A stretch of 64,000 bases of DNA, from assembly GCF_022554085.1 (NCBI RefSeq), contig NZ_JAKFYR010000007.1:34914-98913 (forward strand), given 5' to 3'. Below the pieces are notes generated by a model, which was not told the origin of the DNA, did no database searches, and saw only the letters and a program-made list of their open reading frames with translations. The position numbers and the translations under genes are program-made. Below, piece by piece: positions 1-9,030 of this stretch. Source of the stretch: Rhodococcus sp. CH91 (GTDB lineage Bacteria > Actinomycetota > Actinomycetes > Mycobacteriales > Mycobacteriaceae). The stretch's first letter is position 1; each line of letters opens with the position of its first letter.

Positions 1-22
1 CCTGCGGGGGATGCCCCGCCGG
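1..22 (-). terminator. possible terminator hairpin after pknL
   Basis: Arms 1-9 and 14-22 pair with one mismatch around a GATG loop, just past the pknL stop. There is no T-tract, and the structure may extend beyond the window edge. Seen directly; the terminator role is inferred. Confidence 0.3.
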
Positions 23-44
23 TAGGTCGGGGCAGCGGACGTGA

Positions 45-2084
45 TCAGGGCAGTGCGGTCAGGGTGACCGTGCTGCCCTGTTCTGCTCTCCGGCCCGCTC
101 CGGGATCCTGGGCGATCACCACCGAGCGGTCCGAATCCGCGACCTGCCGCACCTCCACCTCGAAACCGAGGCGGGTCAGTTCGTCGCGGGCGGACCCTAC
201 CGAGCGACCGAGCATCGAGGGCACCTTCACCGCATTCGACACGAGGAGGGTGACCGTGCCGCCGGCGTTGACGGTCTCGCCCTCGGCGGGCTCGGTTCCG
301 GCCACCAGTCCTTCGTCGACGTCCGCGTCGAAGACCTCGCGAACCTCTCCGACCGTCAGTCCGGCCTCGTCGAGCATGCGCCGGGCTTCGTCCACGCTCC
401 GGCCGGCGAGATCGGGCAGGGTCACCGGGGGAGAGCCCTTGCTGATCACGAGTTCCACCTCGGAGCCGACCGGCAGGACGGTCCCGGGTGCGGGGTCGAG
501 GGCGGCGACGCCTCCCTCGGGCACGGTGGTGCTGAACGCGGTGCCGCCGTCGACGGGTTCGAAGGTGCGGCGACGTAGTTCGTCCTCGATGACGGATCGC
601 TCCCCGGCGCCGGAGATGGACGGCACCGTGGGCCGGCCCAGGGACACGAGCAGCGCGACGGTGTCGCCGTCGGGGACGCGTGAGCCTGCGGAGGGATCGG
701 TGCCCAGGACGGTGTCCACGGGAACGTCGTCGGAGTATTCGCCGCGGATCTCGCTGGACAGTCCGACGGTCTCGATGGCGGAGACCGCAGCGGCCCGGTC
801 GAGACCGAGCACGGTGGGCACGTCGGTGAGGCGGCCGGCACCGAGCCACCATCCGGCGATGCCCATGAACAGGGCGAGCAGGATGACCGCTGCGATCCAG
901 GCCGCTGCCGAGCGCCGCTGCCGACGCCGGTCGGCGCCGTAGTCGGGGCGAGGCACGACGGGTTCGGTGTCCGGCCGCGGGTGGGTCCGGGTGGCGACCC
1001 GCGTCGGGTGAGGCGGGAGGTCGGGGCTGTTCGGGCCGTATGTCTCCGGCACGGCGGTCTGCACGGTCGTCGGCGCGTGCGCGGCCGAGGCCTCCGCCGC
1101 GCCGAGCACCGTCGTCGGGGGGACGGGATCGTGCCGGTCCGCGGTGGGAGCGTCGGAGCCGGCGGCAGGCACCACGGGATCCGGGGTCCGGGGCGCTGCC
1201 TGTACCGCGGACCGTCTGGGCGCCGGCACCCGGTAGCGGGGCAGATCGAGCGTGTTGCAGATCTCCCCGAGGGCGTCGGCCATGACCTGGGCGTCCGCAT
1301 AACGCTCGCCCGGTTCACGCTCGGTCGCCCGGCGAACGAAGGTGTCCAGCTCCGTGGGCACACCGTCGATGACCGAACTCGGGTCCGGTACGTCCTTCTC
1401 CACCCGTTGGTAGGCCACCGACAGTGAGGTGTCGCCGGTGAACGGCGTGCGGCCGGTGAGCATCTCGTAGACGAGCACACCCGCCGAGTAGACGTCGCTC
1501 CGCGCGTCCGCGCTCCCGGTGGTGACCTGTTCCGGGGACAGATAGGCGGCGGTGCCGAGGATCACGCTGCGGGAGGTGGTCGTCGCGGCCGCCACTGCGC
1601 GCACGAGCCCGAAATCGGCGATCTTCACCTCACCGTTCCCCGAGATGAGAATGTTCTCGGGTTTGATGTCGCGGTGCACGAGGCCGGCCCGGTGGGCCAC
1701 GGCGAGCGCGCCGAGCACCGGCGCCGCCACTGCTGCCGCCGCGTGCGGGGGCATCGGCCCGCGTTCGCGCAGCAGCTCGCGCAACGTGCCACCCTCGACG
1801 AGTTCCATCACGAGGAAGACGTGATCGCCGTCCTGGCCCTGGTCGTAGACCGCGACCAGCCCGGGATGGGTCAGCCGCGCGACGGAGCGTGCCTCGAACT
1901 CGAACCGCGCCAGGAACTGCGGATCGGCCGCGAACTGCGGATCCATGATCTTCACCGCGACCGGGCGGTCGAGACGCAGGTCGGTACCGCGGTAGACGGT
2001 GGACATGCCACCCCGCGCGATCTGTGATTCGATGCGATAACGCCGGTCGAGTACGACGCCGACCAGTCGGTCGCCTCCAGTCAC
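45..2084 (-). CDS. pknL: Ser/Thr protein kinase PknL with four PASTA domains
   Basis: Membrane Hanks-type kinase of 679 aa. The cytoplasmic kinase domain (about residues 16-275) has a glycine-rich loop (RGGMSTVYRG), the VAVK lysine near 45, HRDIKPEN near 136 and DFG near 157. A Pro/Thr-rich linker leads to one TM helix (about 395-415; AAWIAAVILLALF) and four extracytoplasmic PASTA repeats, which in this family sense muropeptides or lipid II. I chose GTG at 2084 because a GGGGGT ribosome-binding site lies just upstream and the protein then starts right before the kinase fold; the open frame continues 65 codons further without conserved sequence. Divergent from the Rv2175c-like gene, as in M. 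tuberculosis. The M. tuberculosis PknL is much shorter and lacks PASTA repeats; this form resembles that of corynebacteria. Confidence 0.93.
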   Translation of the reverse strand: MTGGDRLVGVVLDRRYRIESQIARGGMSTVYRGTDLRLDRPVAVKIMDPQFAADPQFLARFEFEARSVARLTHPGLVAVYDQGQDGDHVFLVMELVEGGTLRELLRERGPMPPHAAAAVAAPVLGALAVAHRAGLVHRDIKPENILISGNGEVKIADFGLVRAVAAATTTSRSVILGTAAYLSPEQVTTGSADARSDVYSAGVLVYEMLTGRTPFTGDTSLSVAYQRVEKDVPDPSSVIDGVPTELDTFVRRATEREPGERYADAQVMADALGEICNTLDLPRYRVPAPRRSAVQAAPRTPDPVVPAAGSDAPTADRHDPVPPTTVLGAAEASAAHAPTTVQTAVPETYGPNSPDLPPHPTRVATRTHPRPDTEPVVPRPDYGADRRRQRRSAAAWIAAVILLALFMGIAGWWLGAGRLTDVPTVLGLDRAAAVSAIETVGLSSEIRGEYSDDVPVDTVLGTDPSAGSRVPDGDTVALLVSLGRPTVPSISGAGERSVIEDELRRRTFEPVDGGTAFSTTVPEGGVAALDPAPGTVLPVGSEVELVISKGSPPVTLPDLAGRSVDEARRMLDEAGLTVGEVREVFDADVDEGLVAGTEPAEGETVNAGGTVTLLVSNAVKVPSMLGRSVGSARDELTRLGFEVEVRQVADSDRSVVIAQDPGAGRRAEQGSTVTLTALP

Positions 2085-2256
2085 CCGGTGTACCCCCGTG
2101 TCTCGTGCGGAATTCGTGGGACGTCGGTACCCGGGTCCTCGCGGTATCGACGCGACGAGCGGTTCGACGTCGCGAACGCGAACCGATTTCGTCCCCGTCG
2201 ATCGTAGCCAGCTCCGGCGGGTGGTAGCCGCGTAGCTACCGCTCCGGGCGCAGCGA

Positions 2257-2271
2257 TAACGTAGTGGGGTG
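2257..2271 (+). promoter_or_regulatory. leaderless promoter -10 of the Rv2175c-like gene
   Basis: TAACGT at 2257-2262 is followed by 6 nt and then the GTG start at 2269. No ribosome-binding site is visible, so the transcript probably begins at or next to the start codon. The spacing matches several other genes in this window. Confidence 0.5.
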
Positions 2272-2640
2272 AGTGCCATTCCTTACTGCGACGACGTCCT
2301 CGACCGCTCCGTACCCGTGGTGCAGCTCGTCGACGTGGCGAAAAGCTTCGGCGTCGCGATCACGCGCGTGCACCAGATGCTGCGCGACCGGCAGCTGCTG
2401 GCCTTCAAGCGCGACAGGGTGCCCGTGGTGCCCGAGGCCTTCCTCGACGAGGACGGTGGCATCCTCAAGGGCATTCCCGGCCTGATCGCGGTGCTGCACG
2501 ACGGTGGTTTCGAGGACGACGAGATCCTGCAGTGGTTGTTCCACGAGGACGAGTCGCTGCCCGGCGGCTCTCCGGTCGCCGCGATGCGGACACAGTCCGC
2601 ACGTGAGGTGATGCGACGCGCGCAGGCGCTCGCCTTCTGA
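2269..2640 (+). CDS. Rv2175c-like helix-turn-helix DNA-binding protein
   Basis: A 123-aa cytoplasmic protein. Its N-terminal half forms a winged/MerR-like HTH (VVQLVDVAKSFGVAITRVHQ, then LRDRQLLAFKRD) and the C-terminal half is the compact all-alpha domain seen in Rv2175c (GIPGLIAVLHDGGFEDDEILQWL). In M. tuberculosis the orthologue binds DNA and is phosphorylated by PknL, which abolishes binding; the divergent pair is kept here, so this is the likely kinase output. The GTG start at 2269 is leaderless. It converges with crtB, 21 nt from stop to stop, with a CACCGCGGTG palindrome between. Confidence 0.88.
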   Translation: MSAIPYCDDVLDRSVPVVQLVDVAKSFGVAITRVHQMLRDRQLLAFKRDRVPVVPEAFLDEDGGILKGIPGLIAVLHDGGFEDDEILQWLFHEDESLPGGSPVAAMRTQSAREVMRRAQALAF

Positions 2641-2661
2641 TCACCGCGGTGACGAAGGCCG

Positions 2662-3573
2662 TCAGCGGCGCCGCACTGTGCCGGTGACGTATTCGGTGAG
2701 TGCGACCGCGGCCCGGGTCCGGCGAGGCACGGAGGCGCGCCTGTCGAACACCCGGAAATCGCTGCGCTCGACCTCGTCGAGAATGCGGCCGTAGAGCACG
2801 AACGCGGTGCGGATACCGGGCCGGATGCTCTCGGGCAACAATCGGAGGCCGGGTTCGGCCTTGCGGTACTCGGCGCGGGTCAGCGCGACCGCGTGGGCGA
2901 GTGCTCGGCGGACCCGGCGATCGGCGATCCCGGTGCGCCTGCCCTCCTGTAGCAGGTCGACGTCGACTCCGAACGCCGACCACAGCTCGAGCGGGATGTA
3001 GAGCCTCCCGCGCCCGAGGTCCTCTCCGACATCGCGGATGAAGTTGGTGAGCTGGAAGGCTTCACCGAGAGCGGCCGCAGCGGGCGCGGCCGCGGGATCG
3101 TCGACGTCGAAGACGGGGAGCAGCTCGAGCCCGATCACCGCCGCCGAGCCGTACATGTACTCGCGTAGTTCCGCCATGTCGCGATAGTGGGGCCGGAACT
3201 CGGGAGTGCCCGGCACATCCATGCGCATGGAACGGATGAACGCGTCGAAGTGGCCGACCGGGATGCCGTACCGGTGGATCGTGTCGGCGAGCGCCCGCAC
3301 CACCAGTCCGATGTCGTCGAGCGGACCCGGATCTCCTGCCAGCGCGGCGCGCAGCCGGACGTGGGCGTCGTCGACACCGAGGAGTGCACCGGCCGGATCG
3401 TCGACGGCGGTGACGTCGACGATGTCGTCGACGTGCCGGGCGTAGCCGTAGAGGGCGTGAACGGCGCGTCGTCGTGGGGCGGGCAGGAGCCGGGTGGCCA
3501 GGTTGTAGGTGCGTCCGTGCTCGGCGGTGAGCTCGGCGCAGTGGGCATATGCCCGGTCGAGATCGTCAGGCAC
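2662..3573 (-). CDS. crtB: phytoene synthase
   Basis: Squalene/phytoene synthase family protein of 303 aa that condenses two geranylgeranyl diphosphates head-to-head to phytoene. Both Mg-diphosphate motifs are present: RHVDDIVD near residue 50 and NFIRDVGEDLGRGRLYIP near 175. The GTG start at 3573 overlaps the end of mptA by 8 nt, so it is the last gene of the idsA-crtI-mptA-crtB unit. Carotenoid synthesis is absent from the equivalent M. tuberculosis locus; here crtB sits between mptA and the Rv2175c gene. Confidence 0.93.
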   Translation of the reverse strand: MPDDLDRAYAHCAELTAEHGRTYNLATRLLPAPRRRAVHALYGYARHVDDIVDVTAVDDPAGALLGVDDAHVRLRAALAGDPGPLDDIGLVVRALADTIHRYGIPVGHFDAFIRSMRMDVPGTPEFRPHYRDMAELREYMYGSAAVIGLELLPVFDVDDPAAAPAAAALGEAFQLTNFIRDVGEDLGRGRLYIPLELWSAFGVDVDLLQEGRRTGIADRRVRRALAHAVALTRAEYRKAEPGLRLLPESIRPGIRTAFVLYGRILDEVERSDFRVFDRRASVPRRTRAAVALTEYVTGTVRRR

Positions 3574-5149
3574 GATCGCCCTGGACGGGACCGGAGAGCG
3601 GCGGTCTCGGCCGTAACCGCAGGTGCAGGGGGTCGTAGGTCACCAGGGCCCGTGCCGCGACGATCGAGGCGAATACCGCCAGCGCGACGTGCGCGATGTT
3701 GTACATCCCGATGGAGCCGTCGGGATTGAAGACCAGCATGAGCCAGGTCGACAACCCGACGAGCAGCATGAGTACCCGCGGCGACATCGCGAATGCCGCC
3801 GCGACCGCGAGCGGCCAGGAGTAGTACCAGGGCAGAGCAGCCGGCGACAGCAGGGTCACGGCGGTCAGGGCGACGACGATGCCGAGAACGGCGTCGCGCT
3901 CGGTGCGGCGGAAGCGCCACCATGCCCAGACGAGGATCACGACCAGCGCGACCGCGCAGAGCATCCTCGTGACCTCGAGGATCGAACCCAGGCGCCAGGG
4001 CGTCACCCACGTGCCGACGTGCGCCATCATGGTCGGCAACGACAGCCAGTTGATGATCTTCGAGGATCCGGACAGGGCGGTGAGCCAGCCGATACCGACC
4101 CCCGCGAGCAGGGAGGTTCCACCGAAGACCGCACCGAACACCACGAGTCCCAGGCCGGCAGCCTTGAAGAACAGGCGGACGGGCGCAGCCGGTTCACGGC
4201 CCTCGGCCAGCGCGCGGTCGCGCTCGTGGACCATCCAGACCCACACGAGGAAGGGCAATGCCAATCCTGCGGTCGCCTTGATCGCGGCGCCCATCGAGAC
4301 GAGGGCGATACCACCGAGATGGCGCCCTTCGAGCACCAGCACGATGCCGGCGATCATGAGGCCGACCATGAGCAGTTCGTTGTGCACTCCACCGACGAGG
4401 TGGATCAGCACGAGCGGGTTCAGCACCGCGAGCCACAGCGCGATCGTGGGATTCCCGCCCACACGGCGCGCGAGCTTCGGTACCCCCCAGGCCATGAGAA
4501 TCAGGCCGGGCAGCATGGTCAGTCGCCACAACCACGTGCCCGTCACGACATTGTCGTCGGTGATCGAGGTGATCCCCGCGCCGAGGAGCAGATGGACGGG
4601 ACCGTAGGGGGTGGTGGTCGTCGTCCACACGTTGCTGACGTTGTCGAGCAGGATTCCCGGGTTGACGACCGGACCCACCGAGTACGGGTCGAAACCCTCG
4701 CGCAGGAGCGCCCCCTGCGCGAGATAGGAGTACGCGTCCCGGCTGAACATCGGTGTGGCCACGAGCAGGGGAGCGGTCCACGCAGGCAGCACCGTCCACA
4801 GGTCGCGTACCGTCACGTGCCCGGCGAGGGCCGCACGCCCGACGCGCACCCACGCGCCGATCATGAGGAGCACACCGACCCACAGGATGATCGTGGACAG
4901 CAATTGGCCGTGGCCGAAGCGCAGCCACGACAGGTACATGTCCTCGAGCAGCGGGTCGACGCGTCGGACGCTGCCCGCGCCGAAGCTGCCGAAAGTCATC
5001 AGCACCGCCCCGCACGCGCCGAGCAGGGTCGCGTTGCCGGCCGGACTCCTCAGGAATCCGAGTGCCGAGCGCTCGCGGAGCGGTGCGTCGGTCCCGTTTT
5101 CTGCAGCCGAGGCCTCGTGTTCGGCGTCCGAGGAGGCAGGGGACGACAT
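3566..5149 (-). CDS. mptA: alpha-(1->6)-mannopyranosyltransferase MptA
   Basis: Integral membrane GT-C glycosyltransferase of 527 aa with about a dozen hydrophobic helices. MptA enzymes use decaprenyl-phosphate-mannose to elongate the alpha-1,6-mannan backbone of lipomannan and lipoarabinomannan on the outer face of the plasma membrane. An acidic motif follows the first TM helices (DPLLEDMYLSWLR), and SRDAYSYLAQG matches the family. The ATG at 5149 is chosen because GGGGGAGG precedes it at good spacing; further upstream the frame is non-coding. Synteny with Rv2174 (next to idsA2, Rv2175c and pknL) supports MptA rather than MptB. It is flanked by crtI (89-nt gap) and crtB (8-nt overlap), so it is probably cotranscribed with pigment genes. 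Confidence 0.88.
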   Translation of the reverse strand: MSSPASSDAEHEASAAENGTDAPLRERSALGFLRSPAGNATLLGACGAVLMTFGSFGAGSVRRVDPLLEDMYLSWLRFGHGQLLSTIILWVGVLLMIGAWVRVGRAALAGHVTVRDLWTVLPAWTAPLLVATPMFSRDAYSYLAQGALLREGFDPYSVGPVVNPGILLDNVSNVWTTTTTPYGPVHLLLGAGITSITDDNVVTGTWLWRLTMLPGLILMAWGVPKLARRVGGNPTIALWLAVLNPLVLIHLVGGVHNELLMVGLMIAGIVLVLEGRHLGGIALVSMGAAIKATAGLALPFLVWVWMVHERDRALAEGREPAAPVRLFFKAAGLGLVVFGAVFGGTSLLAGVGIGWLTALSGSSKIINWLSLPTMMAHVGTWVTPWRLGSILEVTRMLCAVALVVILVWAWWRFRRTERDAVLGIVVALTAVTLLSPAALPWYYSWPLAVAAAFAMSPRVLMLLVGLSTWLMLVFNPDGSIGMYNIAHVALAVFASIVAARALVTYDPLHLRLRPRPPLSGPVQGDRA

Positions 5150-5238
5150 CGGTTGGGTTCCTCCCCCGTGGGCATCTACTGCGAAAGCGCAGGTGGTAGG
5201 TGCTGCGACGAGCGCAGGCGCTGGCGAACGAAGACAGT

Positions 5239-6810
5239 TTAGTGGAGAGACGGCGTCGTTTGCGCCCGGCCGCGCCGCACGCGCGGAACACCGAGGCGTT
5301 CCGCGGCGAGGCGACCGGACAACAGGACGGTGGGCACTCCGACTCCCGGGACGGTCGACGAGCCCGCGAGCACCACTCCGGGCACGGCCGGATCGAGGTT
5401 GCGACGCCGAAACGGTCCGGTCTGCCGGAATATGTGCGCGCTCGAGAACGGGCTGCCCGCCTGCATGCCGAGTGCAGCCCAGGTCGCGGGGGTGTCCAGG
5501 TGGTCCACCCGGAACCGATCCGCGATCCCTCGGTATCCCCGCCGATCGAGAACATCGAGCAGTTCGTCGCGATAGGGGGCGGCGAGTTGCGCCCAGGCGA
5601 ACGGTGCGCTGTCGAGATTCGGGCACGGCGCCAGTACCGACAACGGCTCGTGCTCGACGCCGTCACGTTCGAAACGCTGCCCGGGATCGGACAGCGCAGG
5701 CCGCGTGAGGAGCAGCGAGGGATCGGACATCAGACGTCCGCGACCGCGCGGTCGGGTCATCTCGTCGAACGTCCGGTCCCATTCGGCACCGAAGTCGATC
5801 ACGTGGTGATGCTGTGCCTGCCAGCGGCGGGAGACGTCGGTGGGGATCGATCCGTGGAGCACCACAGCGGACGGTGCGGCCAGGACGCGGCGGCGCCGGT
5901 GCGGGAGCAGGCCGTCGACCACCGGGGTGTCCGGAGTCAGGACCACGGCGTCACACGCGAAGCGCTGCCCGTCCTCCGTGCGCACACCGTCGACCCGGCC
6001 GCCCACGAAATCGAGGGAGGACACCGTCCGTCCGAGCTCGAGCCGGCCACCGGCGGCGACGAGAGCCCCGGCCATCGCCCGTGCGACCGACCGCATACCG
6101 CCGTCCACCGAGAACACCCCGAGCGAGGTGTCCATGTGCGCGATCGCCCCGTAGACGGCGAGGGCCCGGGCCGGAGCGACACCGGCATACAGAGCCTGGA
6201 AGGTGAAGACGCGACGCAGCCGCGGATCGGTGATCCTGCGGTCCACCTGGGCGCCGAGCCTGCCGAACCCGCCGAGGCGGAGAAGTCGCGCGAGATCGCG
6301 CAGCGCCGCGGGGGACGAGACCAGATCCAGCGGAGAATCGAAACTCGCGTCCATGAAGCGGTCGAATTCGGCGTCGAAGATGTCGGCGAGCCACGCTCTG
6401 AGCCGCAGATAGCGCTTCGCTTCGTCCGGTCCGCACACCCGCGTGATCTCGGCGGTCATGATCGCGGGATCGGAGTGCACGTCGATCGAGGTGCCGTCGG
6501 CGAAGCGTGCATGATAGGCGGGGGAGAGCCGCGTGATCCGCAGTTCGGGGTCGACCGAGAGCCGGTCCGCGCCCACGGCGGCGAGCGCGTCGTCGATCAA
6601 TTCCGGCATCGTCAGCACGGTGGCGCCGTTGTCGATCTCGTAGCCCGGACCCGGATAGGCACCCACCCGTCCGCCGACGGCGTCGTCGCGCTCGAGCACC
6701 GTCACGTCCTTCCCGGAACCCCGCAGATGCAGCGCCGCCGACAGGCCGGCGAGACCGGCCCCGACCACGACGATGCGGTGCGCGCCGGAAACCGTCCGCA
6801 CGGCCCTCAC
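5239..6810 (-). CDS. crtI: phytoene desaturase (CrtI family)
   Basis: FAD-dependent carotenoid desaturase of 523 aa converting phytoene toward lycopene. The N-terminal dinucleotide-binding motif is clear (VVVGAGLAGLSAALHLRG, then VLERDDAVGGRVGAYPGPGYEIDNG) and the C-terminal family signature GVGVPTVLLSGRLAAERL is present. The GTG at 6810 overlaps the idsA stop by 4 nt (GTGA), indicating translational coupling. It probably receives phytoene from CrtB encoded two genes downstream. The extent of desaturation (neurosporene, lycopene or more) cannot be read from sequence. Confidence 0.92.
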   Translation of the reverse strand: MRAVRTVSGAHRIVVVGAGLAGLSAALHLRGSGKDVTVLERDDAVGGRVGAYPGPGYEIDNGATVLTMPELIDDALAAVGADRLSVDPELRITRLSPAYHARFADGTSIDVHSDPAIMTAEITRVCGPDEAKRYLRLRAWLADIFDAEFDRFMDASFDSPLDLVSSPAALRDLARLLRLGGFGRLGAQVDRRITDPRLRRVFTFQALYAGVAPARALAVYGAIAHMDTSLGVFSVDGGMRSVARAMAGALVAAGGRLELGRTVSSLDFVGGRVDGVRTEDGQRFACDAVVLTPDTPVVDGLLPHRRRRVLAAPSAVVLHGSIPTDVSRRWQAQHHHVIDFGAEWDRTFDEMTRPRGRGRLMSDPSLLLTRPALSDPGQRFERDGVEHEPLSVLAPCPNLDSAPFAWAQLAAPYRDELLDVLDRRGYRGIADRFRVDHLDTPATWAALGMQAGSPFSSAHIFRQTGPFRRRNLDPAVPGVVLAGSSTVPGVGVPTVLLSGRLAAERLGVPRVRRGRAQTTPSLH

Positions 6811-7901
6811 GCCGCCCGTCGGGTCGCTGCGAACGCGGACTCCCTCAGCAGAGCCTTGCCCTCCTCGGTGGCGCCGGATGTCTCGAGGGCCTCGAACGCG
6901 CTGTCGGTGAGCGTCGAGATGCGGGTCTCGATCTGCGCGACGGCACCGAGATCGACGAGGAGCGCGCGGATCCTTTCCACCTCGTCGTCGGACAGATCCG
7001 TGCCGATCGCGGAACGTAGCAGCTGCGCAGCGGCCGGATCCGCGGCGTCCGCAGCCTCGAGGGCCAGAGCGTAGAGCACGGTGCGTTTGCCGGAGCGCAG
7101 GTCGTCGCCGGAAGGCTTGCCCGTGACCTCCGGATCGCCGAAGACTCCGAGCAGGTCGTCGCGCAACTGGAAGGCGATGCCGATGTCGGTGCCGAAGCGG
7201 CGGTAGGCATCGATCAGGTCGGCGTCGGCGCCCGCCAGCGCCGCACCGAGGTGCAGGGGGCGTTCGATGGTGTAGGCGGCGGTCTTGAAACGGTTGACCC
7301 GCATCGCGGCCTCCACCGACTCGTCGGCGGCCACCTCGTTGGCGATGTCGAGATACTGCCCGCCGAGCACTTCGGTCCGCATCGCTGCCCAGACCGGCGT
7401 CACCCGGGCGACCGTCTCGGCCGGAAGACCCGCCGAGTGCAGCATGTCGTCCGCCCACACCAGCGCGAGGTCGCCGAGCAGGATCGCCACCGACTCGCCG
7501 AACTGCTCCGGCCTGCCGTGCCGGCCCGCCCGGCGGTGCTCCTCGGCGAATTCGACGTGCACGGTCGGGAAGCCCCGGCGGGTGGTCGAGGCGTCGATGA
7601 TGTCGTCGTGGACGAGGGCGGCGGCCTGCACGAGTTCGAGCGCGGAGCACGCCTGCAGCACCGCGTCGGCGCCGAGCCCGGCCGGATCCCCGCCGGCGCC
7701 GAGCCAGCCGGTCCAGGCGAAGCGCGGGCGCACCCGCTTACCGCCGCGGAGGACGAACGCTTCGAGGGTGTCGACGGCTTCGCGGTATCCACCACCGACC
7801 GTGTCGACCACGTCGGCGCGTGAGGCGAAGAACTGCCGGAGGGCATCCTCCACGCGTTCGGGGAAGTTCTCGGTACGAAGGGGATCGGCGCCGCTGGACA
7901 G
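6807..7901 (-). CDS. idsA: geranylgeranyl/polyprenyl diphosphate synthase (IdsA2/CrtE)
   Basis: Trans-isoprenyl diphosphate synthase of about 364 aa. The first aspartate-rich motif is VHDDIIDASTTRRG and the second is FQLRDDLLGVFGDPEVTGK; GGKRVRP and QYLDI also match. It likely makes C20 GGPP for CrtB and is orthologous to Rv2173. The start is uncertain: no ATG/GTG/TTG lies near the perfect AGGAGG at 7909-7914, but a CTG codon at 7901 sits 7 nt after it and is used here. The alternative is a GTG at 7853 with no ribosome-binding site. First gene of the leftward idsA-crtI-mptA-crtB unit, divergent from metF. Confidence 0.88.
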   Translation of the reverse strand: MSSGADPLRTENFPERVEDALRQFFASRADVVDTVGGGYREAVDTLEAFVLRGGKRVRPRFAWTGWLGAGGDPAGLGADAVLQACSALELVQAAALVHDDIIDASTTRRGFPTVHVEFAEEHRRAGRHGRPEQFGESVAILLGDLALVWADDMLHSAGLPAETVARVTPVWAAMRTEVLGGQYLDIANEVAADESVEAAMRVNRFKTAAYTIERPLHLGAALAGADADLIDAYRRFGTDIGIAFQLRDDLLGVFGDPEVTGKPSGDDLRSGKRTVLYALALEAADAADPAAAQLLRSAIGTDLSDDEVERIRALLVDLGAVAQIETRISTLTDSAFEALETSGATEEGKALLRESAFAATRRAA

Positions 7902-8021
7902 GACGAAACCTCCTGGTCGATGGGTGAGAGCACCCCGGAGGCGAGCGAAGACGGGGCGCCGGGACCAGCCTATCCGTACCCCCGGTCCGTCGCCGGTAAC
8001 GGCCGCCGGAAGCGGGCGACC

Positions 8022-8036
8022 TATGCTGGACCGGTG
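8022..8036 (+). promoter_or_regulatory. leaderless promoter -10 of metF
   Basis: TATGCT at 8022-8027, then 6 nt, then the GTG start at 8034, with no Shine-Dalgarno. It fits the leaderless pattern common in actinobacteria. Confidence 0.55.
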
Positions 8037-9014
8037 ACAAGCGACTTCGTCAGGGCAACCGAGGACGGCGGGATCTCTCGGACCCCGTCGATCGTGGACC
8101 GTCTCGGGTCCGCGCGTTCGGGCCGGATCCCGTTCTCCGTCGAATTCTCCCCGCCTCGCGACGCCGAGGCCGAGGGCCGACTGTGGCGTGCCGTGCGCAC
8201 CTTCGAACGTCTCGGCCCGGCATTCGTCTCCATGACCTACGGCGCCGGCGGTTCCACTCGCGACCGTACGGTCCGCGTCACCGGACGTCTCGCCGAGGAG
8301 ACCACCCTGCTGCCGGTCGCGCATCTGACCGCTGTCGGGCACAGCATCGACGAACTGCGCGCGATGGTCGGCGCCTACGCCGATCGCGGGATCACGAACA
8401 TCCTGGCTCTGCGCGGCGACCCGCCGGGCAATCCGCTCGGGGAGTGGGAGAAGCATCCGGACGGGCTCGAGCACGCCGACGAGCTGGTACGGCTGGTCCG
8501 CGAACTCGGCGACTTCCACGTGGGCGTCGCCTCCTTCCCCGAGGGACACCACCGTTCCCCGGACCTCGATCACGACACGCGGTATCTGGTGCAGAAGCTG
8601 CGCGCGGGCGCCGAGTACTCGATCACCCAGATGTTCTTCGACGTCGAGCACTATCTCCGGCTGCGGGACCGGGTGGTGGCCCACGACGCCGAGCAGGGAC
8701 TCAAGCCGATCATTCCCGAGATCATGCCCATCACGTCGCTGCGCTCGGCCCGCCGCAGCCTCGAACTGTCCGGTTCGCAGTTGCCGGCCGCGCTCGAGGA
8801 CCGCCTGCGCCGTGCCGCCGGTGACGGACCCGAGGAGGACCGGGCCGCGGTGCGCGAAGTGGGCATCGAGGTCGCCACGGAGATGTGTGAGCGGCTGATC
8901 TCCGAGGGTGCGCCGTGCCTGCACTTCATCACCCTGAACTTCGCCCGGGCGACGAGCGAGGTGCTCACCCGGCTCGGCTACGAGCTCGAAGTACCGGCAG
9001 CGCAACCGGCCTGA
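8034..9014 (+). CDS. metF: methylenetetrahydrofolate reductase (Rv2172c-like)
   Basis: A 326-aa TIM-barrel protein that should reduce 5,10-methylene-THF to 5-methyl-THF for methionine synthesis. Family signatures are present: PFSVEFSPPRDAEAEGRLW, VSMTYGAGGS, NILALRGDPPG, ASFPEGH and EYSITQMFFD. It corresponds to Rv2172c at the same syntenic position; some mycobacterial members of this branch are reported to act without bound flavin, which cannot be judged here. I chose GTG at 8034 because of the leaderless promoter and the loss of conserved sequence upstream. It converges with the GT2 gene, 16 nt apart. Confidence 0.88.
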   Translation: MTSDFVRATEDGGISRTPSIVDRLGSARSGRIPFSVEFSPPRDAEAEGRLWRAVRTFERLGPAFVSMTYGAGGSTRDRTVRVTGRLAEETTLLPVAHLTAVGHSIDELRAMVGAYADRGITNILALRGDPPGNPLGEWEKHPDGLEHADELVRLVRELGDFHVGVASFPEGHHRSPDLDHDTRYLVQKLRAGAEYSITQMFFDVEHYLRLRDRVVAHDAEQGLKPIIPEIMPITSLRSARRSLELSGSQLPAALEDRLRRAAGDGPEEDRAAVREVGIEVATEMCERLISEGAPCLHFITLNFARATSEVLTRLGYELEVPAAQPA

Positions 9015-9030
9015 CCGACCGGCGCGGCCG

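Noticed and set aside
2085-2279. 65 extra N-terminal codons on pknL
   Set aside because: No conservation or domain, and a ribosome-binding site precedes GTG 2084 instead.
7902-9005. Upstream extension of the idsA frame
   Set aside because: It is antisense to metF and lacks isoprenoid-synthase sequence.
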